From contig LR746279.1 of assembly GCA_902729315.2 (NCBI GenBank), positions 466,001 to 530,000 of the forward strand: DNA of 64,000 nt, in the 5' to 3' direction. The notes beneath the pieces are model-generated. The model saw only the letters and a list, made by a program, of their open reading frames with translations, was not told the DNA's origin and did no database searches. Origin of the DNA: Spirodela intermedia. Its lineage: Eukaryota; Streptophyta; Magnoliopsida; Alismatales; Araceae. Below are positions 1-11,604 of the stretch, in pieces. The first letter of the stretch is position 1. Each line of letters begins with the position of its first letter. Position numbers and translations under genes: made by a program.

Positions 1-296
1 CTTGACCTTGATGGGGCCTACTTAGGCCGGTTCACTTTTCCAAATGTTTGGATTCTCGGGCTGTTCTTCACCATTTGCGGATAAACCCCTGGAAAATTTG
101 GGTATTGCATTGCCTAACCTCTGCGCGCGAACTTTATACTTGCGAAAATAAGAATACTATATTTTAGGGAGGGTAGTGATTTTGCGTAAGAGCCCCTCCT
201 GTGCAATTGGTCTAAGAAAGAAGATAATTGCAAGAAGAGAGAGAGAGAGGAAGACCTCGAAGATGTGCTTCATCATCATCGTCATCATCGTCATCG

Positions 297-1879
297 TCAT
301 CTACTGTGGCCCATGGCGACGACGGGAACCCTAACCCGGTGGCCTCTGCTGCCCTTCATGAGGATCTCTCCGAAGCTGTACTGGCCGGTGACGGATCTGA
401 CGGTAAGGGTCGCCCGCAGCTCCCTGGAGTGGCCGGGGAGGAGGGTCAACGCCGGCGGCTCAACCTCCAGCGCCATCTCCGGCGACATCCTGGAGGAGAC
501 CACGTAGGTCTCCTCTGTCTCGTCAACGTTGGTCACCACCCTCTTCAAAGTAACGGTGCCCTCCACCCGCGAGACGGTGATCGACGGCCCGTTCAGCTCC
601 GCCGGATGCCCGCCGCCTGTGCCGTTGCAGGAAGAGCTCGTGAAGCTCCTGATCTCGCGCGGGTCGACGTCAGGGATCGAGCAGAGAAACTGGATGTAGT
701 CTCCATAAGCTGCCGGAAAGAAGAGGGGTTTAGGTTCAACATACAGAGAAAGAATGATCTCGTCTGTGTATTGTTACTACTATTATGTACTTGCCTGCGT
801 CGAAGATGAGGCCAGGGTCTAAGGCGGCCTTGGGGCTGACCGCGCCGCTGCCAAGGTCAAACGGGGTCGCCGGAGCGAGGGTCAGCGTCTCACGGTCGGA
901 GAACTGCTGCGCGAGGATCGGCCGGCCGCTCCGGTCCAGTGTGGTCGCCGTTGTCATCAGCGCCGACTTTATGGCAGCGGGGCTCCACCGCGGGTGCTTC
1001 TGCTTGATCAGCGCCGCAATCCCTGCAATGTGCGGCGCCGCCATGCTCGTCCCGGAGACCATCGCGAACCCTTCCCCTGCCCTCAGCAACAACAACAAAA
1101 AAGTCAAACACGATCTCCAAAGTCAACCACCATCAGATTGCTGGCTTGCTTACCGACATAGTTGGCCTCGTCGGTGCCGTTGGGGGACCAGGCGGCCCAG
1201 ATAAGGTTCCCCGGGGCCAGAATGTCCGGTTTGAGGACGTCGGCGTCTTGGAAGCTGAAGTCCTTCACGTCGGGCCCGCGGGACGAGAAGGCGGCGACCA
1301 GCGGAGCTGACTTGTGGAGCGTCGGCGACAGGCCGTCCTCGATGGTCGCCACCCCTTCAAACTTGGTCGCCCTCCCAGCCCAGTCCCTCTTTGTCGTGGC
1401 GTTGTAGTAATCTATCAGCTCCTAAAAAAGTAAGAAAAAACGGGGTAAGTCAACCATCCACTTTGTTTCTGAGGTAAAAAAGTCGACGGGTTGACTTTAC
1501 ACCTTTGACTTGGCCACATCGACGATGAGAATTCCAGGGGTGCTGAGGGGGATCGGGTCGTACTTCACCCCCGGGGAGGTGTTCTCAACGACGAGCACGA
1601 AACCGGCGGCACCGAGGCTTCTGGAGGTCTCGGAGGCCCTCTTGATCGATGCAGTGCCGGAGATGAAATTGAACGAATACCCGCACAGGATTATCTTCCC
1701 TTTGACCACGTTCTTGTCCAAGAGCTCGGGCCGCTGGCAGTCGGAGGGGCTGTTCTTCACGACGGAGGAGCCCAGAAGGGCATCATTTGCGGCCACCAGG
1801 CTGAAGCTCTTGTTCCAGGGCGTCGATGCTGCGGCCCAGCCAGAAGATCACTCATGAAGGGCAACAACAGGAAGAGAGG

Positions 1880-1918
<39 letters not shown>

Positions 1919-3698
1919 TCAGGGAGCTCACGGGACAGGCCGATGCCGGGGATAATGTTCCCGTTTCCAAGGATGAGATGGTTCTTGTATCTCCTATCGT
2001 CAATGGCGGCAGCGACGGAGACGATCCACGGGCTGAAGGATATGATAGTCTTGGGGAAAGGGCCGCCATTACCGACTGCCTGGGCGACAAAGACTCCAGC
2101 TTTGACGGCAGAGAGGAGCGTGGCATCAAAAGGGTTCAAGAAGGTGGTTCGTGTGCTCGACGGGGGGCTGTTGGGTCCCACGGATAGATTGATGACGTCC
2201 ACGCCATCACGAACTGCCTGTGGAGAAGAATTTTAATGCTTTGATTAATGAAGCAAGAGGGCGTGGGAGAAAGGGATTGAAGAGGGACGAAGAACTCTGA
2301 TGAACTGGAGAAGAACCTGATCGATGGCGGCCACTACGTCTGATACAAATCCGCCGAAAAGCCTGTACAGGGCCTTGTACACAGCGATCCTGCTCAACTA
2401 TGAGAAATTAATGAGAAACTTTGAAGGAAATTAATAATATTATGGCATGGGCATGGGAAGAGTTAGTTCGGACTCTGGTCAACGGCCTCTGACCTGGCGC
2501 GTGGAGCCATGCCACTGGCCTTGCCGAATTCATGCCCATGCATCCTCACCGGGATCCCATTGTTCCCAGCTGCAATCGCCGCTGTATGGCTGTGCGTCAA
2601 CCACAAGATTCAGTCTAAACGGGAGGAGAACGATTGACCAATTAAAGTCAAACATATATGGGTAGAAGAAAAAAAGAGCGATTTTCCAAAAATGGGATGT
2701 CACTGTAGAGCTGCTGGGACCATCCATTCACATGGACAAGGCATCACAACGATGCACTGCAGCAAAAAATCTGCACTTTGTGAGAAATCCGAGTGATGAG
2801 AGTCGGCCAAAGGCAAACCTCCCATGCCCATCGCCATCCATGGGAGACGGAAAGTCAATCTCCGGATTAAACGCTCCTGCTGCAATCGCCGCCGCCGCAA
2901 AATGCTGCGCGCCGACAATCTTGCCATTGCAGAAGCTCCTCTTGGTCTCAGGGTCCACCTCACACTTCCCTCTGTAATGAGGGACGGGCTCGTACGGCTC
3001 GGAATCAAACGCGGCAAAGCTCGGATGGTGAGGAAATATCCCCGAATCGATGAACCCGATCACAATGTCTTCCCCGGCTTTGTCGAATCCGCCGCCATTG
3101 GGCCACACGCCAGTCGGGAGCCCCAAGAACTCGGGCGTGTGGGTGGTCAGCTTCTGCACTTTCATGTCCCTCTCAACGTACTTCACCCCCGGGGCACTGC
3201 CGAGGACCTCTGCCTGAGAACCAAAACAAGACCAATTATGACGACAATGGGTCACTGTATCGAGCCAGCAGGCACCAACTAGAAGCTTTGATCTACCTGC
3301 TCAGGGGTCATGTGGACGGCAAAGCCATTGATGAGGTGCCCGTAGCTGTACAGCTTCTTATAAGTCCCCGCCTCAAAGAGCGACTCGAGGAGCATATCGT
3401 GCTGTTTCTCAAGGTGGAGAGAATAGGATACGACGGATTCGCTGCAAGTGAAGAAGTAAGCAAAAAAGATTGCGATAAATTCTGATGAGATGAAGAACGG
3501 ATGCGGATGACGATCTGGGCACCTGGTAATGTCGAAGTCATCGACGAGATCGATTGCAGTGGGAGGCAATCCTTCGATGCCGCCGCTGTAGCTCACCACC
3601 GGCTCCCCTTCCATGTTCACGATGTAAATCTCTCCATTCGCGAGGATCAGCAGGCCGAGAGCCACAACGACGGCGAGAAGCCCGTTCTCGCGGGCCAT
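297..3698 (-). CDS. Subtilisin-like serine protease, SBT2 subfamily (SBT2.5/2.6-like)
   Basis: This gene encodes a secreted serine protease of family S8. I assemble ten coding exons: 3523-3698, 3297-3441, 2819-3213, 2494-2589, 2317-2389, 1932-2217, 1503-1828, 1154-1421, 795-1076 and 297-709. They sum to 2460 nt, or 819 aa plus a stop. Residues 1-22 look like a signal peptide, followed by an inhibitor-I9-type prodomain. The catalytic residues I can place are Asp163 (GFIDSGIFP), His237 (DGDGHGSH), the oxyanion Asn345 (AVGNGGP) and Ser599 (SGTSMAAPH). A protease-associated insert lies between Asn345 and Ser599, and a fibronectin-III-like tail ends in VVAMGHSR. Length and sequence match Arabidopsis SBT2.5/2.6 as I remember them. 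The intron after exon 9 needs a GC donor. Substrate unknown; action in the apoplast is inferred from the family. No frame break is visible. Confidence 0.93.
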
Positions 3699-3726
3699 TA
3701 TCAGATGATGACGATCTCGGAGTAAG

Positions 3727-5040
3727 CCTGGGGAGCAGACGAATTGTGAGCAGATCGAGGACCAGAGGTGAGAAAATAAGTTCCGGAAAATTAGGAGATG
3801 GGGAGATTAAGATCAGTGATGGAAGTGGGTTTCCCGGGGTTTGATCCCCGTTCCCAGTCCCTGTGGATTATCAGCGGAGGCATAGATCAAGAGACAGTAA
3901 CTCGGTCTATAAAAAAAGAAGATCAAGAGAGCAGCAAGGATATTAACTATAAGGAGACTGTGGGAGAGTGTCCCCGACCTCAGTGACGCTTCGAGAACTC
4001 GAACAGTAAAAGCTGGAGCTCAAGGAGGAGAGGCCTGAGAGTTGGGGAAGACGGAAGTGCCCTGGAGCTTCATCTGAACGCTCGCTCCCACAGCCGCAGA
4101 GCCTGTTTGAAACATGCTTTCAAAGGTGGTTTTTCCGCCCACTGAAGGCTGAGAAGCGTGAATATCAGAAACAAGACGACGAACCCCGAGTCCCGGGGAA
4201 ACAAAAACAAAGAAAGAACACTTCGATTACAAAACTAAGGCAAGTATAAAATATCGCGGCGATGATCCATGACCCAAAGGAGACGCTCACCCGTTGAGGG
4301 AATTCAACCCACGACAGTGAGAAGGAAAAAAAAAAAAGAGCTTCCTTTTCTACATGTTTTACCAGCGGAAGCACCCCGACATCTACCCAGTGAAGGAGAT
4401 GGGGAAAGGAGAAGGAGATTAATTGAGAGAAACTTCCCTCGCTCGCCCATTTTTTCCCCGACCGAAACACCCAAAACCGGAGCATTCAAACCCAGAAGCC
4501 GGAGCTTCCCCAGCAAATCCGAGCTCAAAAGAACCCCAACCCGCGAATTATAGAGAGCTCGAGGGCCGGCACCGGGACCGACGGAGCAATGGCGGGGGAA
4601 GAGAAGGTGGCGAAGGGCAGCAGGAGAAAGCGGCTACGGAATGGCGGCGGGATTATTCGCCAGAACCTGATCCAAGCAAGGAATCGACAAACGGCGGCGA
4701 GATCTTACGGACCACGCGGCGCCAGGACTGGCGACCTGCCCTCACGTATCTGGCGGCGACAGCAGCAGTGAAGAGAGAAGGGGATGATGCAACGGCCTCA
4801 CGTATCCGCCATCGCAGCACCTGCACCCCGATCGCCGAGGGGAAGCGATTAAATGCTAGGGTACTCCATCTAGCAACCTCCCTTCACCAGGCGGGGACCC
4901 CTCTCCCGATATTAACACCTCTGCCACTGAGAATGATAGAGAAGAGAGAGAGAAAAGCGGAGGAGGTGGATTGGATTGATGGAGACGACAGTGGAGACCA
5001 GACGGTGGAAAGGATATAAAGACTGCATAATTTGGGTCAA
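3727..5040 (-). other. Probable 5' leader and promoter of the subtilase gene
   Basis: On the minus strand a strong 3' splice site (pyrimidine run, then CAG) ends at 3728, 29 nt before the subtilase ATG. The leader is therefore probably spliced, with its first non-coding exon further upstream. I could not fix the donor or the transcription start. The stretch from about 4100 to 5020 is relatively GC-rich, and an 11-nt motif (CCTCACGTATC) occurs twice near 4739 and 4797. Open frames run through it on both strands, but I recognise no protein in them. This is inference; a transcript would settle it. Confidence 0.45.
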
Positions 5041-5891
5041 TCAGCTAGTGACATGTCATGAAAGCGGTGCGCTCACTCGGGGGACGATTTAGCCTAACCG
5101 GTGACCGCCATTATGGGCCGGCAGTCGCTCTTTTGACGCCTGTCGGCGCATGAAACGAGGTTTATATATATATTTATAAAAAATACATATTATTTCAGGC
5201 ACTGGCCTAAATTAGTCTATTTATTCCGTTTTATCATCAAAATTGGACGCCAAAAAATTAAGAAAATCACTTTATTGGGTCCACCCTAGTTTTCATGTCC
5301 CTCTCTCTCTCTCTCTCTCTGGATTCCAACTTTTTTTTTTACGGGTATAATAGAAGTTTTCTAGGGAAAAATATACATATTTTATTAAATAATATATTTA
5401 ATAATTATAGAATATTCTCCAAGTTTAATTATTCATAGCAATATTATCTCTATACACTTCCTGACGGGTCTTGGTGGGATGGATGCATGTACACGTGGCA
5501 ATCCACGTGGGGGAGCTCATGATCTTTTCATATTAGGGTGTATGCGCAAATGTCAGAAGACACTAGCTACTGCGCCAAGAAGGAAACATGAAGTTCAACG
5601 GTTGGGATTGGATCCCCGCCACCGTCTCGAGGATCGGAGCCGTTTAATTAAGTATAGTATGCGTAAATTCCGTATCACCTCCTCCAGTTAATTAATTGCA
5701 AAGTTGCCTCGTTAATTGGGCCAACTAAAAACCCGTAGGCCCACTTTCAAATACGACAAGGATGTTGAGGAGGGGTGCCCGTGTGTCCGAGTTCTGTCAC
5801 CGACGGAGAAGCAGACAATCCGCTCACCGGGCTCCCGCGGTCGGCTAAAGACCTCATCACATGGCTTGCTCTATACCGGCCACTCTCACAG

Positions 5892-5895
<4 letters not shown>

Positions 5896-5938
<43 letters not shown>
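5896..5938. repeat. (GA)n microsatellite
   Basis: A nearly pure GA tract of about 43 nt in the intergenic region upstream of the subtilase leader. A second GA tract in the same orientation begins about 250 bp downstream. Confidence 0.95.
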
Positions 5939-5941
<3 letters not shown>

Positions 5942-6185
5942 GTGGAGCGTGAGAGGTCAACCGTGGGCGACGGGCAGGTCTCCTTCACCATGAAGGAGGG
6001 GGTTACTGTGTTTGGCATCACTTGTTTTGCCCTCGAGCCAGACGGAGACGAGGAGTGGAGCGGGCCTCGTGAGAGTTTGGCCTTTTCCATCCAGAGGTAT
6101 GGCCATGGTTGCCGGATGAGTGCTCTCATTCCTCCCTTGTTCCTTGTCCAACCTTCACATGGGCTGTCCTCGACCCGTGCCCCAC

Positions 6186-6188
<3 letters not shown>

Positions 6189-6237
<49 letters not shown>
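6189..6237. repeat. (GA)n microsatellite
   Basis: A pure GA tract of about 49 nt, the downstream partner of the tract at 5896-5938. Long Arg-Glu and Leu-Ser frames over this region come from the repeat. Confidence 0.95.
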
Positions 6238-6241
<4 letters not shown>

Positions 6242-8669
6242 TTTGAAGAAGACCCTCGCCTGCATGCAGAAAACCTACAGTGGTATGTGGGCACCAACCC
6301 ATTATTGTTGTTGATAATTCTCCAAAAATATGGAGATGTCTTATCCTGGACAATGTACCCATCCCCCCCTTGCCAGAACATGACTGGTTAGGTAGGATGA
6401 GGCCCCTTAACACCCTTAATCACAACGAGAGTGTCATAGAATATTAACTAAGATTGAGGTCATGACAGTGATAATTTAATTCATTCTCTACTTGCAGCCA
6501 TTTACTTTTGTTGACTCATTCATATGTCGCATGCTAAAGGTTTCACCCATTACATGCACATCACATGCTATGGCATGCACGTTTTCCATTGTATGTTGTG
6601 GGTAGAGAAATAATAATGTCCCCCATTTAGCGTATCTAGCTTGTCCCTTTTATCTATGATATCTATACTAAATAGTCGTTGATATTGGCAACTCTCTTGA
6701 GTCATGAAAGAATGTAATCAAATACATGCTTAAATTACAGTCATTTAATTGAAATATATATTTGTGATGTGTACATGTGACTTACTTGTGTCAAATATGT
6801 ATATTAAAATATTTGGGATAAGGTTAGAGGTTGAATCTATTTTTTCGTCAACTTACATAATATGTGATTATTGGTCAGACTACATATCATGATATAGGGC
6901 TGAATCCAAGATTCTCTATTTACATCAAATATAAAGTGCCCTGGTTGATTGGAAAATAGCCCTATCTCCAAAAGAATATTCTAGATAACACTAATTTAAA
7001 ATAAAATAAGTTTTTTTTCTGTTTATGCAACTATTATGTATACAAGTTTGTGGTTTTATAGAGACTAACTACTATGGAAAACAACAAGGGTGAATTGATC
7101 TTTTTTGCTTCATCTCTCTTAAACTCGTGGAATAGAAATTCAAATTATAAAACCTAGATTTATATTTGTCCATATTGATCCTAAGGTGAGTAAGATAGAA
7201 TGCAAAGAGAGGAAATGAATTGATTTTCTAAAATATTTTCTCATTTTTACATGTTTTTGAGTTTCTATCTCAATTGAATACTATGGGCCAACTAAGTTTA
7301 TTTTGGGTCAACACATTAAATTGAGTCAACACACTAAGAGTGACATGAGCACATAGACTAATAGTGGTTTGGTCTTTCTTATCTTACTTTTACTTACTTA
7401 GGATTTCTACCCTTGGTTTCTAGTATTTTTCTTATAAAACTACAGCTTAAATTTGTGGGATTAACATATCACTTTATATGGTAGATTTTATGGGTCTATC
7501 TTCCTACACTAGACATTAAGCCACTAGCTTGTATTCTTTTTTCCTTCATTACTAGCGCTTATTACAATGACTTCACATAAATATATGAATAAATAACTTG
7601 CAAATTAGTTTTTTTTTATGATAAGATTAGGTTCCTTGATTTCTGAAGATGCTTGGAAGTTTAAGGAAGTTTGCGATAAGATTATTCTTGTAGTAAAACC
7701 TTGATAAGTGACTTCAAAAAAATTAGGTGGATTTGATTTGTTGTTGAGGTGAAGTAATTAAAATATGAGATGAAGTTGTTGATTTTTAGTATGAGATGGT
7801 GGATATTATGTAGCAATGAGATTCAATCTCACCCATGCTTTCTTTCTATCTACTCAATCTGAAGAGTGTACACTTGAATATGGTCACACAAACATCATAG
7901 TTAGACCAATAAATATCCTCATGTCGTACAATGTTTGACATTGTTAATCCTCAATCTCTAGCATGAAATACACTACAACTAACTACGTCAAAGTTATTTG
8001 TACCTCTATTCGTGGTTGCTATCATCTACTAGTCCCCTAACTCATGCATCCATTATTATTAATCCAATCGATAATTGTTTGAGTTTTTACTTCTCAAACA
8101 TATATGACCTCCAATATAAATGTTATACATATAGTTTTTAGGTTGAAATTAATTTTTGAGCTCCCAAAAAAATGAATGAGAAATGATGAACATGATCTCA
8201 TACGAAATGTTTAATTATTTGATCATCAATAGCAATTGCAAATGCGTTTGGAACTTTGACCCTCATCATAGATCTCCTTGTTGACAAATCATTTCATAGG
8301 TAACTCAATTCCATCACCTCTTGTGTAGATTTATCTAGTATTTCACACGAACTTTTCCAATCCTCATCTTATTTCATATAGTAGGAATACACGAGTGACT
8401 TCACAAGTAGTTGATTATAAAAATTGAACAAATCCCTCAAATAATTGCAATCAACCCTAGATTGCTTAAATCTAAGACTCGAGGTCCTATGTGCTTACAC
8501 CAGAACTAGAATGTTCTGCTTAATATAGATAATACGTTAGTCATTAATTCTAGTATCTTAGTTAAATTTCAACGCATTATTTCTTTTATTACGTAAGAAA
8601 AGTCTATGAATTACCTTATTCCATACACCGCTCCAAACTTGTGAAGAACAATATTTGATTTGGGCTTGG

Positions 8670-8865
8670 TAGGGGTGCGCCAGGCCCGTGCAGTAGTGCA
8701 ACGCATGGACGACGCTTGAGGGCCCCAGTGGCAAGCCACTGTCGTGGACCCTCCCCCACAAGAAATTAATTTAATATCATGTGGGTCGATGACCCACGTA
8801 TCAGATATTAAACTGATAAGAACAGATACTACACTTGATCTTAGCCAAAAGGCCGAGAAAGGTAT
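8670..8865 (-). ncRNA. U2: U2 spliceosomal snRNA
   Basis: Read on the minus strand, the RNA begins ATACCTTTCTCGGCCTTTTG at 8865, the canonical U2 5' end. The branch-point recognition GTAGTA lies at 8827-8832 (+ coordinates). It is followed by the stem-loop IIa sequence (CAGTTTAATATCTGATACG), an Sm-site-like AATTTCTTG and the 3' stem-loops. U2 base-pairs with the intron branch site in the spliceosome. I set the 3' end from the usual plant length of about 196 nt, so it may be off by a few bases. The external promoter is present and correctly spaced, so this is probably a functional gene and not a pseudogene. Confidence 0.95.
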
Positions 8866-8890
8866 GAATTTTCCCGTCGAGACTCTGTTA

Positions 8891-8940
8891 TTTTTATAGT
8901 TATTTCCCGATGGTGAGAACATAAACTTTCGATATGGGAC
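8891..8940 (-). promoter_or_regulatory. Plant snRNA promoter: USE plus TATA box of the U2 gene
   Basis: On the minus strand GTCCCATATCG (8930-8940) matches the plant upstream sequence element RTCCCACATCG with one mismatch. A TATA box (TATAAAAA) occupies 8891-8898, about 27-34 nt upstream of the U2 start. The distance from USE to TATA is about 31-34 bp depending on how it is measured. In plants a spacing of about four helical turns is the signature of Pol II snRNA genes, whereas a spacing about 10 bp shorter specifies Pol III. Confidence 0.88.
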
Positions 8941-9111
8941 TAATAGGGGTGCAGCCAATCCTACGGCCGGTGATCATTACAGCCAGATGGATGGATCGAA
9001 GGGTGGAGCGGGTCGAGGAGGGAAAGTAGTGTGGCGGCTTCGGCGGCACGGGCATGGCTTGCCGCCACGGTTGCGGTTCGAAGAGGTAGGAGAGCGGGAA
9101 GAGGGAAGGAG

Positions 9112-11520
9112 ATGAGCGACGACTCTCGGGGAGGATCCCCAGACTGGCTGCGTAATTTCCAGGTGTGATTTTCCTTCCTTTCTCTGCATTCCTTGTTAGT
9201 TTTTGTCGTCTTTGGGCTCGAGGGAGTAGGTTTCGGTCGAAGAATGTATTCGATCTTTGATCTCGTAGTGCTGCAGATCATTTGACGAGGAACTCACCAA
9301 GGCTCGATATTATAAGGATTTTTTTTTTTCAGAATTTGATGCTCTGTGATAGTCTGGTCGTGGGTTAGCCTGCGTGAGAACACTGAGCTCTAGGCAGACG
9401 TTATTTTTAGAATATTATCCCCTGAAAATAGATCCATTCAGCAAAAGCAGAAAGATGTGAGCAAGATGTTTAAGTGCACGCTTTGAAGCGGCAATCCAAT
9501 TTGGAGGCGATAATGTATTTTTCATTTTGTTTCGTGATAACATTGCGCGTTTAATCCTGTGAAAATGGAATCCGTCTGCTTTGAATGCGTGAGAAGAGTA
9601 GCGGAACGTACGTATGAACTTTTGTGTTGATGATTATTGTTCCATCGTTTGGCCAGACACCTGCTACCGGCTCCATCCATTCGTTGTCTTCAGATTCGGG
9701 TTCTTCACAGATCAATAGCTCCGTTAGGGACAAGGATGGCGACCATCATGGAGAACTGGTTGGGCAATCACCAGTGAAAGAGCCAAGCGAGAATCCTATT
9801 CTCATTGACAGTGGGAATGAGAGTCCGGAAAACCGGGACAAGGGGGTTCAAAACCCAAAGAATCAGAAGCGAACAGCTCCTAATAGATCTTTGAAGCACT
9901 CAGCACAAAAGAAAACCGGGAATCAGGGAAATCATAAGAGAAACGGAACGCAAGCAAATAATCATGATGTACATGAAGGTTGGTGTTGATGGAAGTGATT
10001 ATATTTGATTAATTCCGGATCAACCGAGCTTGATGTGCTTCAATGTAAAAAAAATTTAGTCGCTTTTTTACAACTTGTTCGTCATATTTTATGTTACGCA
10101 GGAATCAGTGATGTGCACGAAAGGGAACCTGTGGTGGAAGATGCTTCAGAGAAGCCGGTTATGTCCAATGTAAGCTCCTGGAATGTCACTGGTGTGTCTG
10201 ATTGTTATGCTTCATGCTTAATGAAGCACCTGTTATATATTCTATCAAGTTACCTTCTGCCTTTATACAAAATGCAGTTTGTTAATAATTTTATTCGCGT
10301 AATTGTAAAAAAAATGCCATTAAATCCATTGAATTTAGGGCGTTACTTCATGCAATATATGTCTTTATGATTCCAGGTCTCCTCAAGGTTGCCTCTGGTG
10401 ATATCTGACAAAGTCCACCGTTCTAAGGTACCCTTATTCACTGCAACTGTTGAAATGGTAGATTGAGTGTTTTCTCGGATTAGGTGGTATAGATTATAAC
10501 ATCAGAGCAATTTCTTTATTTCTTCTTTCTTAAAGATGCATATATACGTATGAAATTGTGTGTAATCTGTCGCAGTTCTTTTAGTCCCTGTAATTCTCTT
10601 CATTGATTATTCACGTTTACAACCCGTCAACGATTTAAATGGATGGTCGAACATTCTCATCCCCAACACCTCCTCACCACCAAGAAAAAAAATGGAAACA
10701 ACTTTGTGTGAGAACTTCTCTTCTGAAGCCACTTATCTTTGAAATTTATGGAGACAAATTATGTGGCTAAATGAATGGGAAGTTTTCTTTCTGATATATT
10801 GTTTAAGTTATCTTAGATACTGGTGCAGAGCATTCAGAGAATTTTCTCGTTAACTTTCTATTTGTGACCCTCGTCATAACTGCAGATGTTCTTCTCCCAT
10901 ACAGGCACTAGTGGAATGTGATGATGAGTCTATAGACCTTAGTGGAGATGTTGGTGCAGTTGGACGGATCGTAATTTCGGAAAATTCTAATGACAGTCAT
11001 GAAATGCTCTTAGATCTGAAAGGTTGCTTCTATTGCAAGCCTCTCTCCCTCCCTCTCTCGCTCTCTCTCTCAAATTTGTCAAATGTGATAGAACAGATGA
11101 AAGTCACACTTGCCTTTCTGATAATTCATGATGAACGTTAAATTCCTTCCTCTGTTGAATGGGCAGTAAGGTTTGGGTATCATGCTATTTGTGTTCTTGC
11201 TGTTTATAATGTCACTGTTTGAGTTGCCTTTTCTGTCCATTGATAGGCCCTGAAAATACAAAACTTTCCTTGCTTCAGATGTGGTCAGTGTTATTATTCA
11301 ACTGAACATATTAGGTTCTTCATTTGGCTCAACAAAATCAAACTATTCTCAGGAAAATGAGGAGATTCCTTTCATAAAATAGCTCATCTGTGTCAACTTC
11401 AATTGTCATAGAACACCTTCTTATTTTTCATGTTTCATGATTTCTGCAGGAACAATATACAAAACAGCAATAGTCCCTTCCAGGACTTTTTGCGTTGTAA
11501 GTTATCAATCCCCATCTCGA

Positions 11521-11604
<84 letters not shown>

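Larger units (their letters stand above)
5041..8669. other. Intergenic region, no gene recognised
   Basis: This stretch separates the subtilase from the U2 gene. It is AT-rich, especially 6400-8640, where no reading frame of useful length exists on either strand. It contains two long (GA)n tracts with about 250 bp of more GC-rich sequence between them. The open frames across that segment owe their length to the repeat, which encodes Arg-Glu or Leu-Ser. I see no transposon termini or transposase motifs, though old degraded elements cannot be excluded. Confidence 0.6.

Noticed and set aside
4423-5019. Long open frame upstream of the subtilase gene, plus strand
   Set aside because: The composition and repeated segments do not resemble a known protein, and the region fits the subtilase leader better.
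5857-6391. Long open frames on both strands across two GA tracts
   Set aside because: The length comes from Arg-Glu or Leu-Ser repeats that have no stop codons in any frame. No conserved sequence lies between.
6400-8640. Possible degraded transposon in the AT-rich gap
   Set aside because: I see no terminal repeats, target-site duplication or coding remnant, so a call would be a guess.
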